From the NCBI GenBank assembly GCA_905221605.1, contig CAJNDS010002326.1:188001-252000 (forward strand): a stretch of 64,000 nt of DNA. The letters are read 5' to 3'. Each line of letters starts with the position of its first letter. Positions within the stretch are counted from its first letter, which is position 1. The DNA comes from Symbiodinium natans. Lineage: Eukaryota > Sar > Dinophyceae > Suessiales > Symbiodiniaceae. Below the pieces are notes generated by a model. It ran no database searches and was not told where the DNA came from. It saw only the letters and a program-made list of their open reading frames with translations. Positions 22,246 to 35,089 of the stretch are shown piece after piece. Position numbers and translations under genes: made by a program.

Positions 22246-23629
22246 CTGCCCAGCACAGGCTCCTGCACAATCGACACAAGCTGATCCACCGAACTCAGCC
22301 AATGTGAAGCACATCCTTGTCGATGTTTGACCCCGCCCTACGCCCTCCAGAAACACACCCGTACTCACGAAAATATGCGGAAAACTGTTTGTGTCCGTGC
22401 AATCCGTCGTTGCGAGCTTTGGCCTGGTTTTTGACGCCCCGCCCTACTCCGGCCACCCGGCCCATCACTCTTGGCCCCACCAAAGCCCCCAGGCTCGTGC
22501 CCCTGTACCGACAGCCCCTACCCGGGCGTTCATGATGAGGAGGCCCAGCTTTCAGGCACGTGCGTGCATGCGCTTGGGACACCTGCCCACGTCTGGGCCG
22601 CGGTGCTGAATGACAAAAAATGACAAATACAACAAACGAATCGAGGGCTCCCAATCGAAGCTGGAGGCGCTGCCGCACCGCACGCTGTTCCTTGAGATGT
22701 CACACGCTTAAGAGAAACACAACGCAGCGCCCGGCCATCAAAAGGCACCCTCAACAGCAACATCGAGGTGCAGGTTTTTTTCGGGGGCGAAGGGGTATTG
22801 GAGGTTGCGCGGTTCTAGGACCCTCGGAGTTGGGGGAGGTAGGGAAGGGAGTTGGAAGGGCATGGAAAAGATCCTGAATTATTGTACTAAAGTGGCAACG
22901 CATGGAAAGATGCCAACTGCTGCAAGGCTGCGATGCCAGAGGGCAAGGCTGCTTGAAGGCTCTCCTTTCTGGCCAGGCGCCCCTCAAGTAGAATGCCATG
23001 CCAGTTTGTGTCAAGATATGCAGGCGGGTGTCAAACGCCTACTGTCTACAGGCCGTCGCAAGTAAATCAGCTTGGTAAGCCGTGCGCCGAGCTTTGCATG
23101 GAGAGCTGACGATCCGGAGGTTGTGCGACGATTTTCGCTGGTGGGCTCGCGTGCCACCTGCTAGGGGGCACGGGTTTTGATTCACACCAAACATTCTACC
23201 AGAATCGCGAATAGACGACACAGAATTGCATGCAACAGGGCCAGAAAGCTGCCGCGGCCTCTTCTCGAAGACAGTGCCCTCACTGCCAAATGGCAGTAGA
23301 GATGAGTACCTGACGCCAGAGCACACGATCAACGGTCATGTCAGAATATGTCAGCCTTTACGACGACTTGTCAGGCATAGGGCTAGGCCAATGCAGCGTC
23401 GAGTTTGAGTCAGCACTTCAGCTTTCCGGGCCTCTCATCGTTGAGAACGGATGCCTGGAGATCCTCAGGACGCCTTGGCTGCAAGACTTGGAGATGCGGC
23501 AGCAGTGCAACATCAGTAATGACCCGTACTGACAAGCAGCCACCAAAAGCGTTCAAAAGCATTTCAAAGACGGGTCAACTCCCACGAGCTGAAAACAATT
23601 CGGGTAACCAACTTTGGGGGCCTTTGTAA

Positions 23630-23665
23630 GATTCAGGGTTGAGGGTTTTATAAGGCTTAGGGTGT
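23630..23665. repeat. Small degenerate telomere-like patch
   Basis: 'ttcagggttgagggtttta' with 'ggcttagggtg' : four or five decayed TTTAGGG-like units. Confidence 0.4.
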
Positions 23666-23699
23666 GTTTTTTGGACCAGCAGCCCTGGGACCAGCACCA

Positions 23700-23862
23700 A
23701 ACGCACTCCAACTCTCCCTGCTCGGATTGAAGTGCAGGATTTTTGTCCCGGTCAAGCGGCAAAGCTGAGTCTGGATAATCTGGATAGACATCCAGCAGCT
23801 GCCGCCTGAAGTCTTCCAATGATCTGTCCAGGAAGCGGGCGAAACCAGGCTTGTCCATGGCT
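23700..23862 (-). CDS. Possible exon of unidentified protein
   Basis: Minus-strand frame with an ATG at 23,858-23,860: MDKPGFARFLDRSLEDFRRQ, then LLDVYPDYPDSALPLDRDKN. Amphipathic and acidic, convincing as protein, but the family is not recognised and the 3' boundary is unclear because the frame runs into lower-complexity sequence. Confidence 0.35.
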
Positions 23863-26800
23863 CGTAAAAAATTATACCAAAGGCTGTAAAGACAGCGTTG
23901 CTCATGCAAGTAAGTGCACGCATTTGCGTCCGTTGGTCTGTCATGTCGCGGTGTGTGTTTGCTCAGGATACCATGCACCGACATCAAAGAGAGGCTTTGA
24001 GCGTGTAAACTTTACGAATGCCGGCAAACTGCTGAAAAAATCAGAAGTTCAGGAACATCTCTTTCCAGTTTTCCCGTACACCTGGCATGGCTCTGGGCAG
24101 AACTGCACGTGGCTTACGGTGGCCGCATCCTAAAGTAGAGCTTAGAAGTTCAAGTTGGCACTCTCAGTAGAACGAAGAACCCCCACAGTAAACCATTGGG
24201 ATCGTATTGCCATGCATCCGCGATCCTTCGGCATGCTGAGTTGTGCGAGCTCTTCCCCAAACCATGGTCGTGGCACTAAAATGTTCCGCTTTCCTGTGTC
24301 ATACTCGGGATGAAAAGCGGACACGGAAGACTAGGTCGCGACTAAGAGGCTTCCGTGAGGATTTTATGAATCCCCCCCAGCTTGAAGATGTTCTGCTTTC
24401 GTCCGGAGCAAAGCATCGAAGACAACATCCACTGCGAGACGAGATTTTGTCAATGGAGAGATCCTTGAGTCCTCTGGAGGTGTATCTTATCTTAAACCCT
24501 TGCTCTTTGCAGCGCAGGGCCCGTGCGAGAAGGAAAAATTGGCGAGGTAGCCTCCAGCACAAGTTGAGCTAGACATGCGAGATCATAGGAGATCGTACCA
24601 GCGCGAGAATCCACAGCCGGGTCTTGCAGGGCTTGGGACAAAGGACTTAGTGGACTGATGTGGACTGCAAACAGCTTCCAGATGTGCCTAGGGTCTCCAG
24701 CATGGGATGCGAGGTGCCCGAGATTGCCTCATGAGAGCGCAGGGTTTTGTAAGACTGGTTGGAGCAGATGAGATGGCTTCAATTGGCTGCACAACTGATT
24801 TACGGCTTTTGGCTTCTCCGTCTCGAACCTCAGTGACCACTGAGCTGTGGTGGTGCACATGGGAGGCCTGAGTCACTCAGAGAAGAGTCCGTCTTTGTTG
24901 CGTGCACCCTGTGCGGCTTCTGCTGTGCCCTTTCTGAGTGCCTTGTAGACAGACGGGGTGTGGAGCCATCGGTGAAAGAGGTAGTAGATTGGCTCCTCAG
25001 GGGAACTCAGGGAAGTCAGGGAGCTTCTGATCCATCCTCTTTTGCGTAGAACCTCATAGAACTGCCTCTACCTCCAGACAACCGCACGAAGAGCTTGGCT
25101 CTGGGTTTGGCGCACGACTGCTCTCCGAATCCGAGGTTTCGGCTACCACGAGATAGTGCCCGAGGAAACAGACCTGTGGTCCAGCGAAGAGCTGCAAATT
25201 TATGAATGAAGCTCGTCAAAGAAGGGAGGAGCAAGAACCACAGACGGAAAAGCCGGGAGGTAAGAGGGAAGAGAGACCAACACAGATGAAGACGTGACAG
25301 GCTCGATTCAGTTGAGGCTAAATGCTCTGTATTGCTCTGCGACATGCAACGTCTCTGCGCGGCTGCCAAGAGGCCGCAATGCTTGACCAGCTCAGCGGCA
25401 CGGTCTTGGCAGCACAAAAGGCAGAGGATGCCCGAAACATCTGGCTTAGAAGGCTTAGCCTCACAGTGCTTCAAGGATCAACCCATTGTGCCATGTGCAT
25501 GGTCGTGATTGCGGGCATGCCTAGCCTTGCGGGTCTAGTCTAAGGTCCCGGCTGTCCTCAGCCATGGCGTCACAGCATCCACCTGACATCAATACGTTCC
25601 CGTGCTACGGCTTGGAAGTTGCAAGATATTGTGGGCCTTAAGATATCAAGGGCCAGACACCCCGGTTCAGTGCGCACACCGTTCTATATACACAAATCAA
25701 CGGCATGTTGGGATGCGGGTCGGGGCAGCGGAGCCAGGCTGCCCGGCCAGCACGAAGGCAGTTGGCGAAAGGATGACCGGACCGTCCCAGTCCTGGCATA
25801 AGCAAACAATGCAAGCACTACCTGTGTCCAGCATCAGCATGTGAGCGGTTGTGAGTGCACAGCAAAGCACAGCACGTAGACCGTCTAGGAGCCCGGAGTC
25901 CAGCTCGCGCTCATGCTGCTCCGCAGGAGGATTCGTCCTATGGATGCGCACCTGGGCTGCCAACACTACTTGCACTTACCATACTGAGTCTTTGGCTTGA
26001 AGCATGCTGCAGCACGGGGCCCTTAGATGCCTTAGATCCTGACCAAACTCAAAGTATTGTGCCCGGCTGAGGCTGCAACCGGCTCAGCGAAGGTGTCCAA
26101 CTTTGAGAGGGCGGTGAAGAGCAGATTCACCTGATCCCATGGGTTGATCATTACAGGTTCAGGAGCCCCAGGAGCCTGCTGCCCCAGACGCTTCATGCAC
26201 AGAATCAGAGAGCTTGCGTTGTACTTTGTGTCTGTTGCAGGCTTGGGTCGGGCCTACGCGGCGCGTCCGTCTTGCTTACACGCTTGCACGCCGCATGGTT
26301 CGGGGCCAGTCGGTCCAAGTTGACACGTGACACGCATAGCTTCCGCGGAGAGCATAAGCGGATTTCCAGTCGTGAGATCGCATACGCCTTCTTGCACGCA
26401 ACGTGGCGAAACCTGTTGAATGCGCAGATGAATGCGCGGCCCCTTATGCACGCAGAGTTTTTGCTTACGCAGGCCTGGGCTCCGGAAGCCTGGGTTCCTC
26501 TTTGAGGCCGTGCAAACCAGAAACATCCAGAAACCAGCAACGAGTACCTTTGCTGAGGCTTCGCGCCGCATAGCGCAGCAGGGTGCCGACGATCAGCATC
26601 GGCCTGGGCATGGTTGAGGCTACCAAGAGGGCAAGGGGCAATGGCGCCTGCCTAAGGCACCTTCCGCCTATGTTTCCATGGTCATGGTCGTGACTTCTGT
26701 GTCCCGCGCAGCATGTGAGTAGCACCAACCTGGACTGCCAGCACCTCGGACAGTTTGGGTCTAGGAAGTGAGGATCTCACAGAACAAAAGCCAAGGCGGG

Positions 26801-29000
26801 CACGTAGGTTGCTGGATAGACCAGGTATCCTTAGATGCTTTGGGGCTTGGGCGAGGGGCTAAGCCAGCAAAGTCCTCGGAACATCTCAGAATGAACTTTT
26901 GTCTCTCTTGCTGCCCCTCTTCTTTAAGCGCATCAAAGGAACGGCCCCACCAAGTAGGGGATTGGGATCCTCTCGGATTTCAGATGCTCCGGGATGCTCT
27001 GAGCTCGGGACCCCAACATTTTTGCAGAGTCTGCTCTCTCTCTTCCTTCCTTCCTTCGCACATAGTCCCCCCGCGAGGGGACCGCCCTAATGGGCGTGCT
27101 CTCGCGGTCTGTCTGTGTGTGAGACATGTCGTGGTTATTATGATGTGGTTCCCCGCTAACTAACATAATCTGCAAGATAGCCTCCTCTCTCCCCATCATC
27201 CAACGGTGTGTGACCGTGTGTTCTTGCCGGCTCCCGAAACAACAACGAAGGAAAAACAAAAGTGAATGTACCCTCTCTCTCTGTCGCTCATGTTCGTTCG
27301 CGGATCTCCTCTGAACATGTTGAAGGTGAGTGCAGTAAGCACGATCACCGTAATGGAAACCTGCAAAGCTCGATGCGTGCAAAAAATGCGTGTGCAGTGA
27401 AGCTCGTATGCTTAAAGCAGGCTCAAACAGCCAGGTGCCGCATTGCCTGCAGCACCGCGAAAGCCATGCTGAAAACTTGGTCACGCGACCAAAGGCTTGC
27501 ACAAGTGGAGTCTTCTATGGGCCGGGGAATTGGGGAATGCTGACCTTCTGTGTGATGGCTGTCACACTGCGGACTCTGGGCGCTTCGTCGATCTCTCGTC
27601 TTGCAAAGTCGGTACGCGCTCTCTCTTTGAAGCTGGACTAACAGGGGGCTCGATGCGTCAGACATGTTCGGGGAAGCCCACATGAATGTTTCTCACGCAC
27701 CCTCACCTGCGAAGCCTGAAGCAGCGACGTCACGGGCTTGGCAAGACATTTCAGATCTTTACCTGCAAAACCTACTCCATCCTGCACTTAAGGAGTCAAC
27801 GAGCGCTGAGGCGCTGCAGAAGCGATGCACCTCGTCTTTCGGCATGGGCCCAATTTCCACGAAGGTGTTCTTCACCCTGCACGTGTTGCGCACAGTCAGG
27901 TACAGAAAGAGGCAACAGATGTCCGGCTTGCTAGCAGGAATCTTGGAAAGGCAAAAGGCGTTGCATGGACGTCCCCCTCATGGACTCTCGGAGTCTTGTT
28001 TCTCCAGGCCGCAGAGCTCTCGCAGCCAGCCCGCCCGCAGCTTGCTTGCTGCACAGCAAGCGGCGTCATGCAACACATGTCCTAAGCATGGAGGTATTTG
28101 GTATTTGGAAACTACATATGGAAGGCTCGCGCACTCCTGAGGCTTGGTGCGTCTACGTGCTGAATTGTCTGCAGCTGTCCTTCCGCGCGCATCCTCCGTG
28201 ACATCTACGTCGAAAATCACACAGCACTAGCATCTTAGACCAGCTGGCTGTTGGTTTCAGTCCGTGCCAGTGACTCCGGGTAGCCACACAGTGAGCAATC
28301 AATGCGCAAGGATTTGTATGCATTTGTCAAGTCTTGGTCCTTGGTGCACACTCTCGACCCATGCGTGACAACCCATGAAAAACAGGTGTTGCAGTTGCAG
28401 TCGGAGGCCAAAGGCGGCCAACCCATGCCCGCCCCTAGACGCCTGCCAAATCAGATGTCTGGCGCCTGCATAGCCGCATGCCAAGGTTCAAATAAAGCGT
28501 GCACCTAATTCGGGTACACCCCTGCCGAGGATGCCAAGAGACCACAGGTCCTCCACAACAAAAATCCTGCTTATCCATCGCATGTTGAATTGAAATCTTG
28601 GCTCCTCAAAGGTGTGTGTAGCCTAATGCTTTCGATTACATAAATTTACAATGCCGCCTTTGGCAGGCAGCAAAAGATTGGAAGCGCAGACTGAAACTTT
28701 GTCTCGTGCATTTGTAGCATTGAGAGTCAGATAGCCATGGAAAGAATCCGTAAATCTTTTTCGGTATCCGCAGCCAGCCGGCTGCCACTGTGCTCTGCAC
28801 ATACCCGCAATCCCAGGGCAAGGATAAGCCTGTGCAGGACTTCGACCTGTGGTCAGAATCTGCTGAGAGAAAGCGCCCAAAGCTTTTGGTAAACGATCCG
28901 GTCATCCACACCTTGGCAAAGCAATGGTAGGGCGGAGTCGACACGCACCGGGAACGTCAAGAGTGTCTACCGTAAGCTGTACCAAACTGCCGAGGCCCGC
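23863..29000. other. Long stretch without a recognised gene
   Basis: Many short frames on both strands, the longest being a 189-codon minus frame at 26,933-27,502 and a 158-codon plus frame at 27,664-28,140. None shows a domain, a clean acceptor/donor pair or composition unlike its shadows. Unrecognised short exons may well be present. Confidence 0.3.
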
Positions 29001-29063
29001 AAACCTAAGGCTTTTGGGGGGAAAGGCTTCCTCTTCGCAGTCCGGTCCCGAAATCCGCCCATA

Positions 29064-29125
29064 CCCCCCCCCCACCCCTTTCCCCCCCCCACCCTTTCCC
29101 CCCCCCCACCCCCCCCCCCCCCAAG
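29064..29125. repeat. C-rich low-complexity tract
   Basis: Runs of 8-16 C broken by ACC or TTT. The minus-strand Gly-rich open frame across it is an artefact. Confidence 0.9.
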
Positions 29126-29159
29126 TTGGTTCCCAACCTTCCCAACGTGAACCCTGCAC

Positions 29160-29400
29160 TAGCCTCGGTCCTCTTGTCGAGGCGGCGTGAGCGGTTAAAT
29201 TGTAAGCTGCGGTACTTGCTTGTACCGGGTTCTGGGAGCCAGGCTGGCAATAGTAAGGCGCTGTTGTTTTACTTGTTGGAACCAGGGCGTGGGGCCCAGC
29301 AAAGGCATAGGGCACAGTTGCACACCCACCGACGGCTAGAAGTCCAGCTCACGTGCAGGCTGTGCCGAGGCGGGTCGCGTTGGCGCAATGAAGTAAGCAT
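29160..29400. repeat. Dispersed repeat copies (GAGGCGGGTCGCG type)
   Basis: 'gtcgaggcggcgtgagcgg' plus 'ttaaattg' at 29,175-29,203 and 'gccgaggcgggtcgcgttgg' at 29,364-29,383 match the motif seen at 39.1, 39.2, 56.15 and 57.3 kb. Confidence 0.4.
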
Positions 29401-29615
29401 TTTCTCTCTTTAACCGTACCGTAGCCGGCCGCTTAGCCAAGCCGCATCTCGCAAAGAGCGCAAGCAGCACCTGCATTCGCTCAGCGACTGGCACAGGGTC
29501 AGCCCCTCTGAAGTTCTGCAAAGACCTGCGCTTCCGGAAAGCCGGAACTTAGCCTAAGGCTCCAGGAGTTTCCTGCATTATCCAAAAAGCAAGCAGTTCA
29601 TCGGCTTCCCGGCAC

Positions 29616-29783
29616 CTGGCGGATGCACTGCTCCTGAAAGATCTGCATGCGTTGCAATGCTTTCAACTGATTGCACTTTCTTGCACCCTCCTTGCAGTCC
29701 CTCTCCCAGAGGAGCTCCTCCCACGCAGCCCAAAGCCCGCGATTTTCGGTGAGCATCTCCTCGACATCTTGCGGAATCCCGGC
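29616..29783 (-). CDS. Clean 56-codon exon of unidentified protein
   Basis: Starts after CACCAG and ends ATCCGCCAG before a GT donor, phase 0 at both ends, exactly 168 bases. It reads AGIPQDVEEMLTENRGLWAA, then WEELLWERDCKEGARKCNQL, then KALQRMQIFQEQCIRQ: a Trp/Glu-rich amphipathic helix, perhaps coiled coil. If splicing fails at the donor the frame stops four codons later. No family recognised; neighbouring exons not identified. Confidence 0.5.
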
Positions 29784-30685
29784 CTGGTGTCAGAACCCTT
29801 TGCTCCCTCTTTAAGGATGCAAGTGTATCAGGTGTCGGCGCCATTCAGTCGCAAACTGTCGCTCTCACCTGGTCAGAGGAGGGCGAGGACCAGGAGCACT
29901 CCAGGCCAGAGCTCGCTTTGATGCAGGAGTTCCTTCAGAGAGAAAAAAACTCTTGGAGCGGGTGAGAGAATGCATGCACATGCATGCAAATGCAAGATTA
30001 CACAGAGCATCAAGCTATCTTGGCCGTTCCGCCCCCTGGCTGAGGCTCTGGCGTGCCGATAAGGACCCAAACATCCAGCTGCCTGACCGTCACTTGTGAG
30101 CTTGTCGAACAATCGGGAGGAATTGAGCTGGGGCCCTGGGGAATGCCATTGGGGCATGGGTTTTCTGGTGTGGTGAGCAGCCCATGTGATCCACGTAAAC
30201 GCACCAGATCTGCAGAAGCATGACCCATTTCTCTTTCAGGCTTCTGAGAAATGGTGAGAACACGTCGTGCTTGCGAATGCTGGTCTAACCTCGAAATCTC
30301 GACTGGCCAGAATCCGCCTGCCATTCAGAATCAGCCCCAGGAAAGCAAGCGCAAATGCACGCCAGTCACCTCGGACAAGGGCTCAGCCCAGCACTTAGGT
30401 GCTTCGAGTCAGAAGCCAAGACGGGGCAAGGCGGCGAGCAGCACCAGAGGCTTCAACTCACGTCGCATGCTGCCTATTACACCTTGTCTTTCTCATACGG
30501 TAGATCATCTTGCAATACCCGGTACGCAAAAGGATCTGTAAGTTTTCTGCTTTGATGCAGGCGAGGAGCGATTGCGACTCCATCGACTGTCGTACAGTTT
30601 TCCAAGTTCGTTCTGCCAGTGATCAGCTCCTGCGGGACGGCACCATTGCTAAGAGCCCACCTCGACCTTGCATATCTAGAGAAGC

Positions 30686-31168
30686 CTGATGCTCTGAGGC
30701 AGTGCGGGTAACGCTGCCAAGATCGATCAGCTTGTAGCTGTCCTGCAATACGGTAAAGACAATGCAGGACTGCTGCTCGTGGGGTTTCAAAACCGTTTCA
30801 CCATATGATCCCGCGTGTGACCGTTGCAACGTCTTCGCCCAGGACGACAGAGTCTGCAGGCCGTTATACATCCAAGCATCAATATATTCTTCTGCCGAAG
30901 AATGTTGCCATCGTGCATGTCATTGTTAGACCTGCATTGAGCGGGGCAGCTCGATTGGCAGCGCCAGCACGATGCGGTACAGCGTTGTGACGGAGGTCAC
31001 CCGATCAATCAAAAAAGCCTGCGGCAATGCCTGAAACCTCAAGAAGCAGATTCGATGTGTGCAGCACAGGGGCAAATCCATCGCTGTGAATTCGCCGAAG
31101 GACGTGAGCAACCTCACGAATGCAGCGTGTCCGGACAAGCAGGTCACGGAATCTGTTGCCACCCCCAT
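30686..31168 (-). CDS. NAK-like protein kinase fragment lacking catalytic-loop residues
   Basis: Exon 31,038-~31,168 reads FRDLLVRTRCIREVAHVL, then RRIHSDGFAPVLHTSNLLLE, and ends GAG before GT. Exon 30,686-30,742 (19 codons, DSYKLIDLGSVTRTASEHQ) follows TTGCAG and ends CATCAG before GC. Phases agree. In the NAK family (AAK1/GAK, clathrin-coat kinases) this region reads PxIHRDxKxxNLLL...YKLCDFGS. Here PVLH is followed directly by TSNLLLE, so the four residues RDxK holding the catalytic Asp and Lys are absent, and DFG is DLG. That is what a four-codon deletion would give and suggests a pseudokinase or decayed gene. N-lobe and later C-lobe exons were not found. Confidence 0.5.
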
Positions 31169-31923
31169 TCCCCGTGGTGCTGAATGCGCTGAGCAACTGG
31201 GAGCAAGCTCTTTGCAGCCCTTTGCGGGGTGTAACGGACCTCAGGCATGCCCATCAAAGCAATGATCACGAACTTACGGCGACGATTTTTGAACATGTGG
31301 ATGTTTTTATACATACAGGGATTTTTTATACTAGGTTGACAGGGTCCCGCCTGGCGCCAAGGCTATTTTTAACGAGCTAGGGGTGGGGGTGTCTAGGGGG
31401 TGGGGGCGTCACGTGCGAGTTGCAAGTCTCCGCAACAGGCACAGTTTGGACGCCCTGCACTTTCGCTGCACGTGGACAGATGTAGACAGCAAAAGGAGCC
31501 GAAGGTTCCCTGTTTGGTTTAGGATGCCGCCTTCAACCCTAACAACGCCAAGCCCCAAGTACTGAGTTCCGGCACACCGGCCGCTCTCGAAACCCTCCAA
31601 CCTCCACCCGAAAAGGGCAAAGTCGTGCTGACGAATGGCGAGACCACGCCGAATGTCTTGCAGAATACAAGCCTCGCGCAGCAAGCATATGTAATCACGG
31701 ACTGTGTTACGACGTAAGGTGTTCCAACAAACGGAGAGAGAGCGAGAGAGCGGGAGACTTTCCGGCCAACGACTGACCAGCTGGCCTTATCCGCGTCTCC
31801 TGTGCCTCTTCCCAGCTGCTTGCCCAGGCGCTCTTCGATAATCGCCTCCAAAACACGCACAGATTCGTATAGATATTCGAATTTATTGTTCAAGCTTCTG
31901 CGTGTACCTAGAACAGCAACTTG

Positions 31924-32300
31924 TCACGAAGAGCCACCCATGAATATTAAACTCCCAACCTGCGGCACGCCATTGTTCCATACCACTTTCCTCAGCACGG
32001 GGCTGTATCTCAGACTGGGTGTCTGAAGCAGGTGCACTGAAGTCCCCATCGCAAGCGTTCTGCCATGCAAGTCAGGACACTGCAGCTGCACCAATCCTGC
32101 TTCCCCGGACCAGCGTGCCAAATATCCGATCTCCAAGACCATGTCCTTGCGCAGCTTGCCCAACTGACCAGACTCTGACAGCTTGCTATCCATTGATGCG
32201 CATGTCCATCGCGACGGGCATGCTAGTTCCCCTCACAGACACGCTCTTGCCAAGCATCTTTCCGCATTTGGTCTCCCTTCCTGGGCCCAAGACTTGCACA
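31924..32300 (-). CDS. Possible exons of unidentified protein
   Basis: Minus-strand frames reading QVLGPGRETKCGKMLGKSVS then VRGTSMPVAMDMRING (32,190-32,300) and KLRKDMVLEIGYLARWSGEA then GLVQLQCPDLHGRTLAMGTS (32,030-32,160). Convincing protein texture on the same strand as the rest of the array; junctions and family unknown. They could include N-terminal parts of the kinase-like gene, but no kinase motif is visible in them. Confidence 0.3.
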
Positions 32301-32849
32301 TGAGAACTGCTACACACTTGCAAAAACATCAGCCACCGGTTGCCCCAAGTTCTTGTTGCTCTGTGCACAGATTTTGGCATCTGAGAGGCTCCACGGTGAG
32401 CAGCCGCCTGCCTTCCTTTCAAGACATGCATTTGGCAGAACGCCCAGGATCGCAATCCTGCAGGTGAGTAGCCTACTTAGTACTACTTCAGCCAAGGTGC
32501 CATGTGGGACACAATGCGAACCAAGCGCGCGCTGCCAGCCTGCAGAACTCATACCATGTCATACGAGACATCGCAAAGTTTCAACATTTGCTCAGCAACA
32601 TGAAGGTACAAGAAACGACTTAAAAAGCCGAGCCTGACCCACAACTTCCAGCTCCCATTGCTGGTTACGACCACCGTTCGCGGCGTAGGCACATACAGCT
32701 GCACCTCAGCAACAGTCCATAGCGTGCAGGTTGACCATGGTTGCTCCATGTCACCAGCGACTGTGAAAATCAGAGTTTGGGCCAGCGACTATTTGCATCC
32801 TGCGCCCCCACCACGTCAATGCAGAACTTCAGCGGAGCGGCTTGATTGT

Positions 32850-34160
32850 CCCTGACATGGCGCAACCATGTAAGGTTTCGCAATTGCGGGTCCCATATTG
32901 GGGTCCTTATTACAAGGGAATTCTACGTTTTGGGATCAATATTAGAGTCCTTCATTTTCGTAAACCCCGTATCGCGAGTGGCGCTGTAGCAGATCGCCTT
33001 GGGCTATTGGAAGTGAAGCGATTCATATTAATACAACTTATAATTGTAACTATAACCTCACTTCTTTACATTTCTGATTTTTTTACGCAGTTGTGTGTCT
33101 GTGCGTGCTTTTTGCAGTTCGTTTTTTGTGTTTCTTGTTTTGATTGCACTAATTTGTGCTGTTATGCATGTATTTATTGTTGTTATTGTTTTTTTCATGT
33201 TTCTTGCCTCTCTAAATCCTTTCTGTGCTTGTCACAAGCATAGAAGAGCACAAGCCAAAAACCAAAGCATCAAAAGTCCAACCACAAATCCAAAGCTCCA
33301 AAATCCAACAATCTTCTCGCCGGAAAAGTTTGGATTCATGGGCTTTTGGATTCTTGGATTTGAGTGTGGGTGGCTGGCTCGCATTTACCTGAGTGCATAG
33401 TTCTTCGGCACAGAGGGCAACCAGTGAGTTGTGTGTCCGAAGTTGCTTGTTTCAGTGTAATCGGGCAAGCCAAAAGCAACCAGCCCCAGGATCTCCCAAA
33501 AAAAAGTTTGGGTGTTGAATTTTATACAATTGATCTTTGGATTCTTGGGTTTTTGAGTATTTGGGTTTTGGGGTCTTTTGATTGACGAAGAGGTATGGCT
33601 TTCCTTCCCCCATCACAGCAATCCAAAGGTCCAAATCTTTTTGGAGTTTTGTCCGAAAAGTTTGGATTCTGGACTTGCTTTGGAAATTTGAATTGGGGAC
33701 GTCTGGAACGTAGGGTCAATAATGTTTACTATAGCTTTTTCTTATAGAAGTCGTATGTCTAATTCATATGGTCTTTTGCTTGTTGTCTTAAATTTCTTTG
33801 CAACAATTATTAGTAAAAAGACCATTTATAATTCAACTACCAATCTCATGGTGTTGTAACCTTAAGATAGTGCGAAAACAACAAAAAAGCACAAATAAAT
33901 GTAGACAGGCAAAAGCAGCACAACCAAGTGCAAAACAAGGCAATAAATGCAAAAATAAATGCAAAAACGAAAGCAAGAAAAGCACAGATCTAGATGTCAC
34001 TTTGTGGCTGGTCTGTTTGGGGGGGGGGGGGGCGTAAGCATATATATATATATATGTGTCTCTGGAGAATATGTATTATCTATTGCATCTTCTTTGTCAT
34101 ACTTATATGTATGTATAACTATGTGTGCATATAACAATATGCTAATTACTTCACGATAGA
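32850..34160. other. AT-rich island
   Basis: About 1.3 kb of visibly lower GC than everything around it, with T-rich (33,050-33,220) and A-rich (33,840-33,990) halves. The phrase 'gtttggattctt' or close variants recurs near 33,330, 33,350, 33,530 and 33,660. It ends with a 13-G run (34,020-34,032) and a (TA)n stretch (34,038-34,056). No gene recognised; open frames are Cys/Phe-rich and unconvincing. Confidence 0.6.
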
Positions 34161-34964
34161 TCCGAAAGTTTGGTGCCAAAGCGCGGCTTGCAGTCCAGCT
34201 TGCTGGTGATACGACCACTGTCAACCTGAATGGTGAAGATGCGGGGGCCTTTTCGGGGGGTTTCTTCTGATGATGATGCTCATTGAGGGTCATGTTTAGA
34301 GGTACTCCGATTTTGGATTTACCCATATGAGAGTATGGGGACGTTGACGTGCAGAACAGGCCTTGGATTACTGCACGGCTTAGCAGAAGCCATGTCTCGA
34401 AAGTCTCTCGCACCGCAATCATACTCACAGTTCTACCAGGACATAGGAACCAGGTCTAGTTTTCAGCTGTAGGTTTGTGCCACGACACTTCGTTTCACAA
34501 ACCCTGCTTCTTTCTGGCAGCTTGCCTTCCACTTCTGCCGGTCACCGCCAGAATACTCGGACAGCCTGCCGCGGCAGATGGCCAGGTGACACTCCCACCC
34601 GCCTACTGCAACGTGCAACGCACTGCAACCGACTGAAGACAGAGCCTAAGGCGCTGAATCCCTGAGTCTCTGCCTCAGCGATGCAGCGCTGTGCCCAGGG
34701 CCGCCACCACGAATCTCTAGGACCTGAAGCGGGGGAAGCTTTCGAATGCTTAAAAGTAGGGTTAGGGAATCGGAACTTAAGACTTAAAGAGCTTAGAGTT
34801 CAGAGTCTGGGGGTGCTGTGGTTGTGGATGGTTAAGGTATACACTGCAACATGCTGCCTGACCCTTCTAAGCCAGCAAACGAGCCCTTGAGAACGTCTCG
34901 AGTTTTGTAAGGGCTCTTACACAGGCGTCAACAACTTGCACATCTTAGTCAGCGCACGAATCGC

Positions 34965-35089
34965 CTGCATGCCCGAAGATCGATTGCAGAGGTGGAAGTA
35001 AGAACTGTCATCTTTGCAGGGTACGCAAAGCCACAGCCTTAGATCAGCTTTGCTTTTAGTCATGAACTCAAAGGCTTTCTGCACTAATC
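34965..35089 (-). CDS. Clean 41-codon exon of unidentified protein
   Basis: Starts after ATGCAAG (two bases then 41 codons) and ends GGCATGCAG before a GC donor. Reads LVQKAFEFMTKSKADLRLWL then CVPCKDDSSYFHLCNRSSG. Cys-x2-Cys and a later His/Cys are present but no zinc-finger family is evident. Unspliced, the frame stops at 34,917. Confidence 0.4.

Noticed and set aside
29408-29425. CCGTAGCC resembling the start of the dinoflagellate spliced leader
   Set aside because: Only eight bases match and the diagnostic remainder of the leader is absent; no convincing leader relic was found in the window.
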